Below the pieces are notes generated by a model that searched no databases, was not told where the DNA came from, and saw only the letters and a program-made list of their open reading frames with translations. A DNA stretch of 64,000 nucleotides from Tuctoria greenei (Eukaryota > Streptophyta > Magnoliopsida > Poales > Poaceae), in assembly GCA_036927565.1 (NCBI GenBank), contig JAYESD010000012.1:4340001-4404000 (forward strand). Reading direction: 5' to 3'. Positions 22,668-35,469 of the stretch are shown piece by piece. A program made the position numbers and the translations under genes. Every line of letters begins with the position of its first letter. The first letter of the stretch is position 1.

Positions 22668-23131
22668 ATCATTATGATATACTTGAGAAGTGAAGAAGAG
22701 CATTTGAGGATCACATTGCAGAAATTGCGAGAACATCGGTTGTATGCTAAATTCAGCAAGTGCCAGTTTTGGTTACGGGAGGTATCATTTTTGGGACATA
22801 TCATCTCTGAGGAGAAGTATCGGTCGACTCGAGAAATATGAGAGATGTGTTGAAGTGGGAGCCGCTACAAAATGTGAAGGAAATTCTAAGTTTCCTTGAA
22901 ATGGTTGGATATTACCGTTGATTCATCAAGGATTTCTCCAAAATAGCGAAGCCTATGACGGAATTGTTAATGAAGGGGAAGGCGTTCCTATGGACTCAAG
23001 CTTGCCAGGAGAGCTTTTAGGAGTTGAAGAAGAGGTTAACGATCGCACCAGTTTTGGTATTGCCAAATGTGAGCAAGAGTTTTGATATCTATTGCGATGC
23101 ATCAAGACAAGGACTTGGATGTGTGCTTATG

Positions 23132-25923
23132 TGTAACACCATCATTTTCATGCATCATGCCTTGTATCCATCATTAAACATGTCTAACATTAACAACATA
23201 AAAATGAAAAAGTTTAAAATGAATTAAAAACAAAACCGCACTAAAGAATTCTGGAAAGTGCGGACTAGTCCGATTTCTCTCTGATCTCATTCGTAGTTTT
23301 CCGTTTTGCTGCGGACTAGTTTGCTTTTGCCTCTGGACACTTTCGGACTTGTCTGGTCTAGTGCGTACTAGTCCGGTGTTCCAATTCCTTGAAAATTTCG
23401 CTAAGTCCCTGGACTTGCCCAGACTTGTCCAGTCTTCCAGCGGACTTGTCCGTTTTCTCTCTGACTAAAGTCGGACTTGTCCGATTTTGGCCAGACTTGT
23501 CTATTTTTCCCCTTTGGATAAGTTCGGAATTGTTCGATGTCCAGTTCGGACTTGTCCGATTTCTCTTTGGATCTTCAGACTAGTCCGGCCCTTTTTGGAC
23601 TTGTCTGGTAAATCGCGACTTCGGGTTGATCTTTTTTTCAAAACTTGTTTCTTGGATTTACATTAAGTGGGCCTAGGGACATCGTGTCTAACTCTTTTAG
23701 AACCCATGACGGACTCTAAACTGACCCCTACTCATCTCAAACTCGAATTCCATCAAACCCTAACCTCCACCTCTATCTAAACAACCGTACCCAAAACCTA
23801 GTCCGTGGAGAGCCGCCATCAAGGAGGGAAAAGGAGACCCCGAGCAAGGAGAAGAGGAGGGGGAAATGAAAGAGGGTCAAGATCTCCATTAACTTTGTGT
23901 TCTTCGTCAACAATTCACCATCAAGTTCTTCATCAACCCTAGATCGTCAAGATCCAAGTGTTGCCTCCAATATTCTTGATTCATTGGAGTTCTAAACACC
24001 TGGTATACCTTCTACTTCCTTTTTCTCATGTGAATTCGACCCCAAATCTCCAAATTCACGTTGATCTAGAAAACCCTAGTTCGCCAGTTCTGCGAAGTTC
24101 GGACTTGTTCGGTCCCTAGCGGACTAGTCCGATTTTCCTGGCTAAATTGTGTTGAATTAATTTTAAAATTGTTTTGAATCAAATCCAAACATGAATAAGC
24201 TATTAGAACTAGTTAGTAAGCATTAAAAGCAACCTAATAACTAGTTTTACTTCGCATTTGCATTAATCATGCATGTCATATCATATTGAGTAATATTTGT
24301 ACACTCTTTGATTGTGTTTCTTATCTTGTATGACTGTTATGTGGATTAGACGGAGTTGCACTAGAGAGTGTTGCGGAGGATCTCCAGCACCAAGAATTTG
24401 AAGGCTCTGACCCGAACCAATCCCAAGAGCAAGGCAAGTGTCTTTGAAGCATATTGATCCTGTTTTGAAATAAATGATTTGTTTGCAAACTGCATGCTTG
24501 TGTCAATTTGATGGTAAATCCTATGATATAAAGTTTACTAGATTTGTTAACCACCCTTGTCACCTGGAATTTATGGTAGAGAGTCGGGATAGGCTTTTTA
24601 CTTTTTGCTTCGCTTAATTAATTGGGATGGGAAAATAACTATACCACTTAATTTAATTATGCATTGATGAGATTATGATTAATATGAACTGGTTAATATG
24701 ATATGGTAACAGGTGATCTAAGCAAGACTGGTATGTGGATGGGTTGGATGTTATGGTAGTTTGCTTGCTTTAGATCTAAGGACCCGTTCATGTGAGAATA
24801 AGCCAGGACAACAGTGCCACCACGAGGCCAAGTATGGGTGCGGCATAGCTGATTAATTAGGGCTTTGCTAGTGCTATTTGGACCATTAAGGATGATCGGA
24901 GAAGGGGTAGTCAGATTGGGTTTGTTGATGATTGGTGGGACTACCCTGGGATCCGAATGGCTCAAGAGGGGGCCCTTGGTTGAACATTGCTCAGTTGGAG
25001 GCATCGCCACCGGTGAAACCTCAGTGGGGTCTAAATAGGCTAGTAATCCCTTTGTAAAGGATATTTTGTGATCTCTTGGCCATACACCAAAGGAAGTGTA
25101 ACTGGCGTAAGGGAGGTTCTTCAGTCGCCAACGGGTGATGAAATCACAAACACGTGGGTAAAGTGGTACAAACTCTGCAGAGTCTAGTAAAACTATCATG
25201 CTAGCCATGCTCCCAGTTAAGAGCACCTGGATGACCTACATGATTAGAGGGAACCTGGTATTGGGATGGTTTTTAGGAAGGTTATGGTTTGGTACCAGTT
25301 ATGGGATGGTATTATGGTTTATGGTATTGAATATGGTTATGGTAATGGTGAAATCTGGTATATGGATGATGAATATGGAATATGGACTGGTATTATGATA
25401 ATTATATGGTTTATGATGGGTTTATTCACATACATATAATATATTGCTTTTCAAATGTTTAAATGTACTTTTCAGCACTCAACCATTATTATATTCGTCA
25501 TTTGTATGAGCTACATGTCATACTTTCCACACTTGCTGAGTACGACATGTAATCACCCTTGCAATTCCCCCACCAACAGTTTCAGGTCAGGATTGGGAGT
25601 ATAATGATAATGTGGAGTTCTAGGCCGTGTCTACCGTCAGCTTTGCCTATGGTGTTGATTGGAGCTGCGCATATATACCCTATTTGATTAGCTGCTTAGT
25701 TTGCTTAATTAGTTTATTTCTGCTGCAATAGTTTGAACTTGTCATCAATATTCATTAGAACTTGTATTCGAGGATGCTATTAATTGTGTAATAAAATCTG
25801 TTAATTAATCTTGTGCTGTGGTAATTTTCTGCATATCATTTGTGATGCACTTGTGTATGTGTGTTGAACGTCCTGGGCACACATATACTGCACTTGGTTC
25901 ATTTTTTGGAACCGGGTGTCACA
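23132..25923 (+). mobile_element. Gypsy (Tekay-type) solo LTR, 2792 bp, TSD TTATG
   Basis: It begins TGTAACACC and ends GGGTGTCACA (matching inverted ends). It is flanked by a perfect TTATG duplication (23127-23131 and 25924-25928) and splits RNase H. It is related in sequence to the chromovirus 3' LTR at 36838 and to the partial LTRs at 48939 and 63291. About a dozen CGGACTNGTCCG palindromes lie at 23261-23600 and 24100-24131. No coding was seen in it. Confidence 0.92.
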
Positions 25924-26427
25924 TTATGCAAGAAGGCCAGGTGGTAGCTTATGCATTGAGATAGTCGAAGAAAACTGAGAATAATTATCCTACTCATGAC
26001 CTCGAACTTGCAGCCGTAGTGCACGCTTTGAAGATATGGAGGCACTACATCCTTAGTCATAGATGTGAGATTTATATGATCACAAGAGTCTCAAGTACAT
26101 ATTCACACAAACGGGTCTAAATTTGAGGCAACGAAGATGGTTGGAACTCATTAAGGATTACGATGTGGGAATCAACTATCACTCAGGAAAAGCTAATGTA
26201 GTGGCCGACACCATGAGTAGAACAGGAGCAAGCTACAAATTCACGGTTAGGGAGTTTCCACCCGAGCTATGTAAGGAGTTTGAATTGTTGCATCTTGGAT
26301 TCATGAATGAGATGGAAATAATGGAAGTAAACCCAACATTGGAACAGGAAATATGAGAGGGTCAAACAAAAGATGAGGAAATTCAAGAAATCAAGGAAAA
26401 GATCCAAGAAGGGAGAGAATTTAGATT

Positions 26428-26853
26428 TGATGAGGATGATGATGGCACTCTATGGCGAAAAGAATTGTTGTGCCTAATGTGAAGCAAATTAGCGAGACGA
26501 TATTAGAAAAGGCACATGACTCGCCTTACTCAATTCATCCCGGTTGTACGAAGATGTACAAAGACTTGAAAACTTGCTATAGATGGGATGGGATGAAAAA
26601 GGATATAGCTAAATATGTTTCCTTAAGATTTGACGAGGATGACCATGGTACTCTATGGATTGACCATGGTACTCTATGGATTGGGAAAAGAATTGTTGTG
26701 CCTAATGTGAAGCAAATTTGCGAGACGATATTAGAAGAGGCACATGACTCGTCTTACTCAATTCATACCAGTTGTACGAAGATGTACAAAGACTTGAAAA
26801 CTTGCTATTGATGGGATGGCATGAAAAAGGATATAGCTGAATATGTTGCCTTA
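26428..26853 (+). repeat. Tandem duplication of the integrase zinc-finger region
   Basis: A block of about 200 bases (GAATTGTTGTGCCTAATGTG... to ...AAGGATATAGCT) occurs twice in a row, in 26428-26632 and 26633-26853, with few differences. At the join a 22-base word (GACCATGGTACTCTATGGAT) is itself doubled. The duplicated part encodes the segment around the integrase His-His-Cys-Cys finger; the CDTCQ end is present only after the second copy. Confidence 0.85.
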
Positions 26854-27489
26854 TGCGACACATGCCAACGGGTCAATGCTAAACATGAAAAGCCGGCGGG
26901 ATTATTGCAGCCATTGAATGATTCCGGAGTGGAAGTGGGAAGAAATTGGTATGGACTTCATAGTTGGACTACCGCGTACCCAATTCAGATATGACTCGAT
27001 ATGGGTTATTGTAGATCGGTTGACAAAATCTGCTCATTTTATTCCTGTTAATACCAAGTACATCGCAACATAGTTAACTGAGTTGTACATGGAGAATATT
27101 GTATGCTGACATGGAGTTCTAAAGAAAATAGTATCGGACCGAGGTTCTCAATTCAACTCTAGGTTCTGGAAGAAACTGCATGAAGCTATGGGTACCAGGT
27201 TAAATTTCAGCTCAGCATATCACCCGCAGACCGGTGGGCAAACGGAGAGGACAAACCAATTATTAGAAGATATGTTGAGAGCTTGTGCTTTGAAGCATGG
27301 ACGCAGCTGGGACAAGACTTGCCATAAGCTGAATTCTCATATAACAATAGTTACCAAGCCAACTTGAAAATATCACCCTATGAAGCAATATACGGGATGA
27401 AGTGTGGTACACCCTTGTTTTGGAATGAGACTGGAGAGAACCAAGTGTTTGGACCTGATGTGCCACTACAAGAAACCGGAACAGAGGCG

Positions 27490-27905
27490 TCGGCCATATG
27501 AGGGTCGGTTAAGAGAAGAAACCGACCCTTATATGCTAAGAGGGTCGGTGCACCAACCCTCTTATCCGACGAAATTAAGCGGACGCATTTAATCTTTAAA
27601 TGGGTCGGTGCCGTTGCTTTTAGTATTTATATGGGTCAGTTTACGTACACTGACGCAGATAAAATTTAAATGGGCCGGTTGCATGCACCGACCCATTTAA
27701 TGCGCATACGTGCGTCGGTCTGTGGGGCCGACCCCTTTAACGCGTTATATGCGACGGCTGCAACCGACCCATTTAATTCGACTATCTGCGACGGGGTACG
27801 GAAACCGACCCACTTAAAATGGATATGTGGGTCGGCTGCTCCCAGAAAACCGACCCATTTAAATGCGTTATGGGTGTCGGTTTTCTAAAACCGACCCACT
27901 TATAG
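27490..27905. repeat. CACTA left (3') subterminal repeat array
   Basis: About 15 copies of a motif close to ACCGACCCATTTAA or its complement (GGGTCGGT) occur in both orientations within 420 bases of the end. Such arrays are the binding sites of the TnpA-type protein in En/Spm; binding here is inferred. Confidence 0.85.
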
Positions 27906-28148
27906 TGCTTTTTTTTAAACGCACGGTTGTTTGTTCTGCTTCCCGGGTGGGAGCCTCCGTCGACTCATCAGTCGACCAAACAGCAACAACAATATTATCA
28001 CAACATCATATAACGGCACAAACACGCACAATATTATTACACATCACAGTTTAAGTTCAACATAAGCACAAATCCGAGGTTCAAGTTCGATACAAGCACA
28101 ATATCAAGTTTTCAAGTTCTCAAGTTCACAAAACAAAACGAAAACAAG

Positions 28149-31100
28149 TTAACAAGTCAGCATGTCGTTGTGGGAACCTTCTCCACCCGCACCTCCTCCC
28201 GTCGCACTTCCATCGTTGAGGTTAAGGAAAACATCGCAACCTTCGGGCGTTCCATGACGGGATTCCTACAACAAAAAATAGAAAAGAAACATTAATAAGG
28301 TTTCGCTCATAAGTATTAGAAATACGAAATGGACAAAAAGTCACTAACTCTCTCTAACCCTCTCATCACTCGTTCTTCCATACCCTCTTTTCCTTCTCCC
28401 TTTTTTCTCTCTCGTCCTCCATATCTCTCTCTACATCTCTATATCTCTCCCCCCATGTCTCTTTATCACTTCATCTTTCCTCTCACTTGTTCTCTCTCAC
28501 TTCATATTTGTCTCCATATCTCTCTCACTTGTACACTTCATCTCTACTCTCTCTTGTTCTCTCTTTGTCAAATCATGTCCCTTTCTATATTTCATTGTCC
28601 CCCACTCGCTCTCTCATACCTTCTTTTCCTTCTTCATTTTCCTCTCTCTCTCACTCTATATCTCTCTCCCTCTCTCAACATTAGGATAAATATTTGAATA
28701 TATTGCACTAGTACTCATACCGTTACGTCTGCAGCTGGTGATCGATGAGCTTGCACCGGAGCAAAAGGCATAGATGGAAAAACTGTATCAAAACAAATAA
28801 TTGTGAAATCGCAAGTAGAACAATTTCCAAATCGATTAAATTGTTTAGAAGTAACAATTTCATATTACCTGGATAATTTTGTAATCCAGGAGCCAACAAC
28901 GACATAAATCCCTGAGGTTGAGGAACACAAGGTTGACCACTCTCAGAAGCCTGCAACATAAATGATTATAATATTGCATTATAACTTAAGTGAATTAAAT
29001 AAGTAGTTTTACCTGTGATGAAGAACCAACATGTTGTTGTTGCATTGGACGAGGCATACCGAACTGTGATCCCATCCCACCTTGAGGTAAAAACTGCATG
29101 AAGTGTAGTAATATTAAGCTAATTAATTACATGCATATGTTAAGGAGTACTTTAACTTGAAAAAACATAAAAGTTTACCCGTGACATGTCAAACTGAGGT
29201 GGTTGCGGCATATTGAATTGAGAACCAGTGTTACCTTGAGACATCATCTGCATCTGGTAAAGTAGTTGACAAAATCTTAGTAGAAACTTCTTAAAAAATA
29301 ATTTGTTCAAATGCGAGATGGTACCTGTGACATATACAAAATGTTCATATGTTGCTGCATGTAGCTCATTTGTTGTTGAGTCTGTTGTTGTTGTTGCTGC
29401 TGCAGCTGCATCTGCTCCTTGGTGCGTCTCAATTCTTCTCTTAGTTCATCGGCCTCTGCCGTAGAACGAGACCAACTAGAACTAACACTGGAGGACCGCC
29501 GTCGAGCATAAGCATCACGCTCCACATATCCATCACCCAAAGCAAGTCTAAAAAATACTAGTTTGATTAATCAATATTCAATAACCTCTAAGTTATCATT
29601 ATCTTTACTCATACCTCCCATGCGGTAGACCTCCACCGGCATCATACGCCGCATCCACATCGAACGGCGCACTTTTATAGTCTGCATCATCTCCATGTAT
29701 TTTCTTGAAATGCTCAACATAGTTTCCCTGTCATACATTGAGTATACACATATTCATAAAAGATACATTAAGTTGATTGATAAATACAACTAACAACTAA
29801 CAAACATACCTATTTCTGTGTTGATGCCTCGTCACACAACACCTCTGGACGATTTGGATCTGGACCTCTATGTCCCTTAAGGTAGAGCTCAAAAAAACTA
29901 GGACTCACACCAGTTTCAGCTATCTGCAATATCAAATTTAAATAGTTTAATAAATACAACTAATTGAAACAATATAAGTATGTTTGAAAGAATGCATACC
30001 ATCCTTTGCTCCATTCGAATATATCCATCCGGACCATAGAAGTGCTTTCCAGGCTTTTTTTTTCGATTTTTTTGATTTTTATCAGAGGGTGCTATGAAAT
30101 CTTTTGACGCCCAATACTCACATAACCACTCCCAAGCCTCCATGTTTGCACATATCCAATCAACACTGCTTTTCAAGTACTCATCCTTCTTTAGATGAAT
30201 TTTAGCCGCTGCAATGTTGGTCATAGGCTGGAACATGACTGTCTTGTAGAACACAACCACAGCTTTAATCCGTGCTTTAGAGAAGGAGTCCTTGACACGT
30301 CTTCTTGCTGCATTATGGAAAACCATACTTGCATACGCATCAGTTACACCCTCCTGCAAACGATACACACTCTGCATACATGCATATTACAGTTAATATC
30401 AACCAAATCTTGATGCAATGTAATTGGAGCAATGAAAACGAACTTACCCAGAACATCTCCCAAACTCTATCCTGACATGTCCCTGAATTGCCATATGCTT
30501 GCAGCGCATAGTGATCCCAATTATGCGCCGCAATCCTTTGACCATTAACTACAACCATCCCAGGAAAGCAAAACCGAATAATATTTTCTAACTCCGTATT
30601 AACAACTCGTCGATGCCCCCTGCCACTCCAACCAACCTCAATCCAGCTCCTAGTACCCTTCGGCCTTATAACTGCCCGCTCGTCCAAGCTTTTACTTGGA
30701 TTACAAAAAAGATGCTGCCGCAACCTGTACGAATAAAATTAGTTTATTTCTTCACAAGTAAATCAATCTATGTAACTTATCAATTAATCTAAAATATTAC
30801 CTAAAGGGGCACTTATCAGGTGGTCCATTAGCATGTATCTCAGCCAATCTTGCTAGCCTGGCGTCTCGCTCGGGATCATCAACCTCTTCATCGCCTTCAT
30901 CATCCCCCTCATTACCACCCTCAGAGCTCGACCGTCTGGCGTCACTGGAGCAAGCACGTGAGCTTGCTCCTGAGCCTCCATCATGCTCTGAAGACTGTCT
31001 CACAGTCTCCTGCTCCTCCCTATACAACTCCTCATCTGTCGGATTTGAACCTCCTGCAGGCTCGCTCAAACTCGGCTCTGCCAAACAACCCATAAAATGC

Positions 31101-31303
31101 CTCTTCCGCTGCTCATTGTAGCTAGTACCCTACGAATAAAAATAAACATGTAAGTAACAATAGATAGTTCATGTTGTTATCGAAATGTGTTTAAAATATG
31201 TAATTACCTGAAAAGGATCTGTGTGGCCTGAATTAGAACTGGGCGTCGTGGACGAAGATCCACTACCCTTCCTGCCCTTCTTCTTCCCCAAAAGCTTCAT
31301 CAT
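28149..31303 (-). pseudogene. CACTA TnpA-like gene (multi-exon, one nonsense change)
   Basis: TnpA binds subterminal repeats and assists transposition. ATG 31303 opens a short basic, Ser-rich exon (MMKLLGKKKGRKGSG) with a donor at 31207. An acidic exon (to about 30803), a conserved exon (30724-30446, SWIEVGWSGRGHRRVVNTELENIIR), and a plant En/Spm transposase-family exon (30370-30001, EWLCEYWASKDF) follow. Then come a Gln-rich coiled coil (29540-29330), a run of small Met/Gln/Gly exons (29253-28870), exon 28785-28722, and a last exon ending at stop 28149-28151 (VFLNLNDGSATGG). Exon joins have GT-AG borders and keep frame. A TAG (29810-29812) sits at an exon end where Trp would fit, so I call it a pseudogene; a different splice could avoid it. 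Confidence 0.75.
28340..28683. repeat. Polypyrimidine (CT/CTCTCT) low-complexity tract
   Basis: About 340 bases on the + strand are almost only C and T with repeated TCTCTCTC and TCCCTTTC words. It lies in what would be the last intron of the TnpA-like gene. The reading frame through it is a product of composition. Confidence 0.85.
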
Positions 31304-31439
31304 CTGCACAATTTTTTAAAGAAATGATTAGTTTACAACAATAAGTTATAAATGGTAAAGAATAAAGATTACAACAATAAGTTATAAATGGTAAAGAATA
31401 AAGCTTACAACAATATGTTATAAATACGTACTATGCGAA

Positions 31440-34400
31440 TTAAAAATCTTCAGCATCAGAATCTACTTCTGTCACACGTGTATTAATATGTTCTATCTCT
31501 TCTTCCATCTCTTCTTCGAACTCTTCTTCTTCAATCTCGTCTCCTTCATCGCTCTCCTCTTGTTTTGAAGAACACCGTAATATTCTTTCACTTCTCCACT
31601 ACCCTCTGCGGCTGTTATCGATACTCCACTATTTGTAGTGGCAGCAAGTGGACGATTTGCTTCTAAACTAGCTGTCCGGAAACGATATCTGTTTATATCG
31701 TATCGATTAAATTCTCTTGCTCTCAGTTGACCATGCGACATCTGTCTCAAGTCATCAGAGATGTTGACATCCTTCATACACTACATAATTAGACAAAATT
31801 AGCATCTTATGATAAAAGGAAAAAAATACTTGTGAACTATAATTGAAGAACGGATAAAAAATTACTTGTTCACGAAACCAGTTGACAAAGTTTGGCCCAC
31901 CGTTTGTGCCATGCTGACGTAGCTTATCCAATTGACTTTGCGTTGGTTTTCGTGAAGACATCCAATACAGCTTATCATACATTTCGAAATATGGTAACAC
32001 CTCCTCCATGTTGAAAAAATGTAAAGCATTGTGTAGTTTCTCTCGTCCTCCGAAATATAATGAGAAGTATAAGCTCCAACACCTTTACCCTTCCAATGAA
32101 AAATTGTAAGGTCACTCGTAGGTTGCTCTTCTACAGTATAATATCTTGTGGCAGATGCATTCACATTGTTGGCACGTGAAAAATATTTGGTAGAGAAGTT
32201 TGTAACCTCTTTAGCTGCAAATGCCTCTGCAATGCACCCCTCCACTCTTGCCTTGTTACACACTGTAGCTCTAAGTTTCTTCAATTCTCTTTCTTGATTG
32301 TACATCCACCTGAATTGTGCAGGACCTGCTACCAATGCTTCATAAGGTAAATGCACCAGTAAATGTTGCATAACATTCATAAATCCAGGCGGAAAGACTT
32401 TTTCCATCTTACATACAAGCACAACAATTTCTTTCTCCCACCTTCGCATCATGTTTTTTGACAATTCTTTAGCACATATCTGTCTATAAAAGTAGCTAAG
32501 TTCGGCAAACATCTTTCACAAATCAGGTTTGAAGTAGCCACGGAACATTACTGGTACAAGTCTCTCCATGATAATGTGGTAATCATGGCTCTTCAAGCCA
32601 TTCAGTTTACCGGTGTTGAGATTAACACATCGTTTTATGTTAGCTGCATAGCGGTCTGGAAACTTCAATGTTTTCAACCAGATAAGTATTTGCTTTCTTT
32701 CTTCGGGCTTGAGACAGTATGGAGCTCGTGGCCTACTTTCATTTCCACTTGCATTTGTTATAACCTCAAGACCAGGACGATTACAAATATCAGCTAAGTC
32801 TTTCCTCGCACTTAAATTATCTTTGGTTTGACCTGTAAAATCAAAACACATGCTTATGATGCTTTCAGCGACATTACGCTCCTGGTGCATCAAATCTATG
32901 TTGTGTAGTAGAAGCAGCGCCTTTGCGTATGGTAGCTCCCAAAGAAATGAAATATGAGTCCAATTGTGTTCTTTACCATATCCTTCAAAACCACCTTCTG
33001 CGGACTCTTTTAACCTTGCATGCCATGCCATTTTTTGTTCGCCTGTCAATCGACAAGGTGGTCCTTCTGTAACCCTCCTGCCTTTTCGGAATGATTGTGT
33101 ATCCTTCCTAAAAGGATGATTTGAAGGAAGGAATCTTTGATGGCAATCAAAGAAGCTGACTTTTTTTCCATACTTCAGCCTGATTGCATCAGTATCAGCC
33201 ATACATATAGGACAACACAATTGTCCATGAACACAACAACCAGACCAAATGCCATATGCCGGCAAGTCATGTATGGACCATAGATACGCAGCACGTAAAG
33301 TAAATTCACATTTCTGATAACTGTCATATGCCTTAACACCGTTCCATAGCTCTTTCAGCTCCTCAATCAACAGTTGCATAAATACATTGATTTTCTTCCC
33401 AGGATGTTTAGGACCAAGAATGATGGCCGCGAGGAATATGTATCCTTCTTTCATGCACATGTTAGGAGGTAGGTTGTAAGGCATAATAAAAACAGGCCAA
33501 CAAGAGTACGGGCCGTTACTAGTGCTGAAAGGAGTGAAACCATCTGTTGATAATCCAAGATGAACATTTCTAGGATCTCTTGCAAACTCCAGATCAAAAC
33601 GATCCAAAGCTTGCCAAGCAGCGCCATCTGAAGGATGCGCCATAATATCTTTGTCATCGCTCTCACGTATCCCTTCAGAATGCCACCTCATCTGCTTTGC
33701 TGTTTCTTGAGACACAAACAACCGTTTAAGCCTAGACGTGATAGGCATGTACCAAAGTTGTTTGATCGGTACTTTAGTAGTTATTGTTTCACCATCATCA
33801 TTCAAAACCTTCACATGTCTAGAGGCATTGCAATACATACAATGAGTATCGTTTTTGTGTTCCTTCCAAAACAACATGCAATTATTCTCGCACGCATCAA
33901 TCTTCTCATAACTCATGCCCAGACCAGCTATAAGCTTCTTAGACTGATATATGTCTTTCGGCATCTTATGATTCTTCGGAAGGAGATCACTGATCAAATC
34001 CAAGACACCATTGTAGCAATTATTTGCAAAATTGAACGTAGACTTTAATGACATAAGTCGTGTCACCGCTTGTAGAACAGTCACATTGGTGCCCTCATGC
34101 ACTTTTTCATCTGAGGCAGCAAGAAGCCTGTAAAACTTTTGCACCTCCTCTGGCGATAACTGCTCTTCGTACTCTCGACCAATATCTGCCATCATGTCAT
34201 CCATCCGATCTTCATCCTCGTTTCTGTCTGACTCAGTAGTAGGATCCATCTCACCATGTTCACGCCATACTAGGTAGTTTGACATAAATCCGTGTTTGCA
34301 AAGGTGCATCTCAATTTCAGACTTATTCAGAAACCGACGATTTTGGCACCTGCTACACGGACACTTCACATAACGAGCACCACTAACAAATGCTTGAGTC

Positions 34401-34489
34401 ACAAATATATTTGCAATATGAGCCCATTCCAAAGTGTGTGCACCATCTAAACTCCATCCATCATACATCACTTGACGGTCGTCACCCAT
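31440..34489 (-). pseudogene. CACTA TnpD-like transposase (in-frame TGA and a frameshift)
   Basis: Catalytic transposase of CACTA elements. From ATG 34489: a transposase-associated zinc region (residues about 4-80, WAHIANIFVTQAF, VKCPCSRCQNR, HLCKHGF), then the TNP2 transposase core (about 180-450; YEKIDACENNCMLFWKEH, CMYCNASR, LGLSTDGFTPF). From 32512 follow the DUF4218-like part (ELSYFYRQICAKEL, HLLVHLPYEALVAGPAQFRWMY) and at 31777-31600 a DUF4216-like part (FNRYDINRYRFRT, EYYGVL). An in-frame TGA (32516-32518) interrupts the frame where relatives have Trp. A one-base shift near 32045 separates the next piece. An acidic tail ends at a stop at 31440. Apart from these breaks the gene is well preserved. 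Confidence 0.88.
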
Positions 34490-34590
34490 TTTTCAACTTG
34501 TCCCTTCAAATCATATAAGTTGTTATCAGTTTATTATCATGTCATGTGACGGCCCCTACAACTAGGCAGATAGGTCCTAAACCCACCCAA

Positions 34591-34782
34591 GAGTGACCGA
34601 GCAGAGTGTGCTTATGACGACACGCGTCATCTGAATCCAGACGAAATTTCGGCAGCATAACCCCGCTGTTCTCCACTGCACGCCCAAAAATGGTGCAGTA
34701 GAGAACAACAGGGTTATGCTGTCGAAATTTCGTCCAGATTCAGACCCGCGTCTCATCACAAGTCACGCCCCCTCGGTCACTC
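34591..34782. repeat. Long imperfect inverted repeat upstream of the transposase ORF
   Basis: The arm at 34591-34681 (from GAGTGACCGAG through GACGAAATTTCGGCAGCATAA to CCACTGCAC) pairs with 34693-34782 (GTGCAG through TTATGCTGTCGAAATTTCGTC to CTCGGTCACTC). The loop is about 11 bases. The inner 60 bases match best. It lies 100 bp upstream of the TnpD ATG. Confidence 0.9.
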
Positions 34783-34816
34783 TCAGGCTGTCCAAAAAGG
34801 GACAATTCCGAACCTT

Positions 34817-34849
34817 CACGTTTCACATGCCAATGGCATGTGAAACGTG
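34817..34849. repeat. Perfect 16-bp inverted repeat (33-bp palindrome)
   Basis: CACGTTTCACATGCCA and its exact complement TGGCATGTGAAACGTG are separated by one A. It lies just upstream of the long hairpin in the CACTA 5' region. Confidence 0.9.
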
Positions 34850-35460
34850 CCGATTCGAAACGGGTATTGAAATTCTATAGGTTTCGTTGCTGATTTTCAT
34901 TTTTCAGTCTTTTTACGAATAAGGAAAGAATGAGACAGAGGGTAAAAGTTGGTCAGAGTTGAAAGTTATAAGTCCAGGTCTACCATCCGCGCACGAATAA
35001 TTGGTTGTCTTCATTGTCGTTGTACACCATCATACTTGTCTTAACACATATCTTACGACTAAAGTAATCTCTTATGGCACGAACACATTTAATGTGTTTC
35101 GTACCGGTACATACACAATATGTTAATATATATATAATAAACATATACATGATAAACTTAGAACAAATTAGTCATACTTTAGCAACACATAGAAGTAATC
35201 AAAATTTAGCAACATTCAAACTAAACATTCCTACAATGATTAAGCAATATATACATGTAAACTCAATTAACTTTCTATGACACAACGATTTAGTGACACA
35301 TATAAATAATTCAGTAACTAAACTTTAAAACTTGCATTTCTACTAAATACTAAAATAATTTGCAACAAATGTTAGATATCATCATCACTTAAGTATGCAT
35401 ACAAATCAATTAATAAACACATTTGCATTGTATTTGATTTATATACCTACAAGTCGTTAA
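34850..35460. other. CACTA 5' noncoding, AT-rich
   Basis: I see no coding or structured element here, only AT-rich sequence with short runs of ATATAT around 35125-35150. It is probably the intron or leader of the transposon transcript. Confidence 0.5.
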
Positions 35461-35469
35461 ACAAGCATA

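Larger units (their letters stand above)
20668..27463 (+). pseudogene. Chromovirus pol: RT, RNase H, integrase in three split segments
   Basis: 20668-21071 encodes RT fingers and palm (EKGFIRPSSSSWRAPMLFVDKKD, MCVDYRSLNKVTIKN). 22668-23131 gives the end of the palm and the thumb (RSEEEHLRITLQKLREHRLYAKFSKCQFW, SFLGHIIS) and the RNase H start (FDIYCDASRQGLGCVLM). 25924-26400 continues RNase H (HDLELAAVVHALKIWRHY, INYHSGKANVVADTMSR). 26437-27460 carries the integrase zinc region, duplicated, and the core (SDRGSQFNSRFWKKLHEAMG, YHPQTGGQTERTNQLLEDMLR). Many in-frame stops are present besides the insertions. Confidence 0.88.

Noticed and set aside
28329..28697. 122-codon frame rich in Leu/Ser/Pro
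   Set aside because: It comes from a polypyrimidine tract with almost no A or G; composition alone keeps it open.
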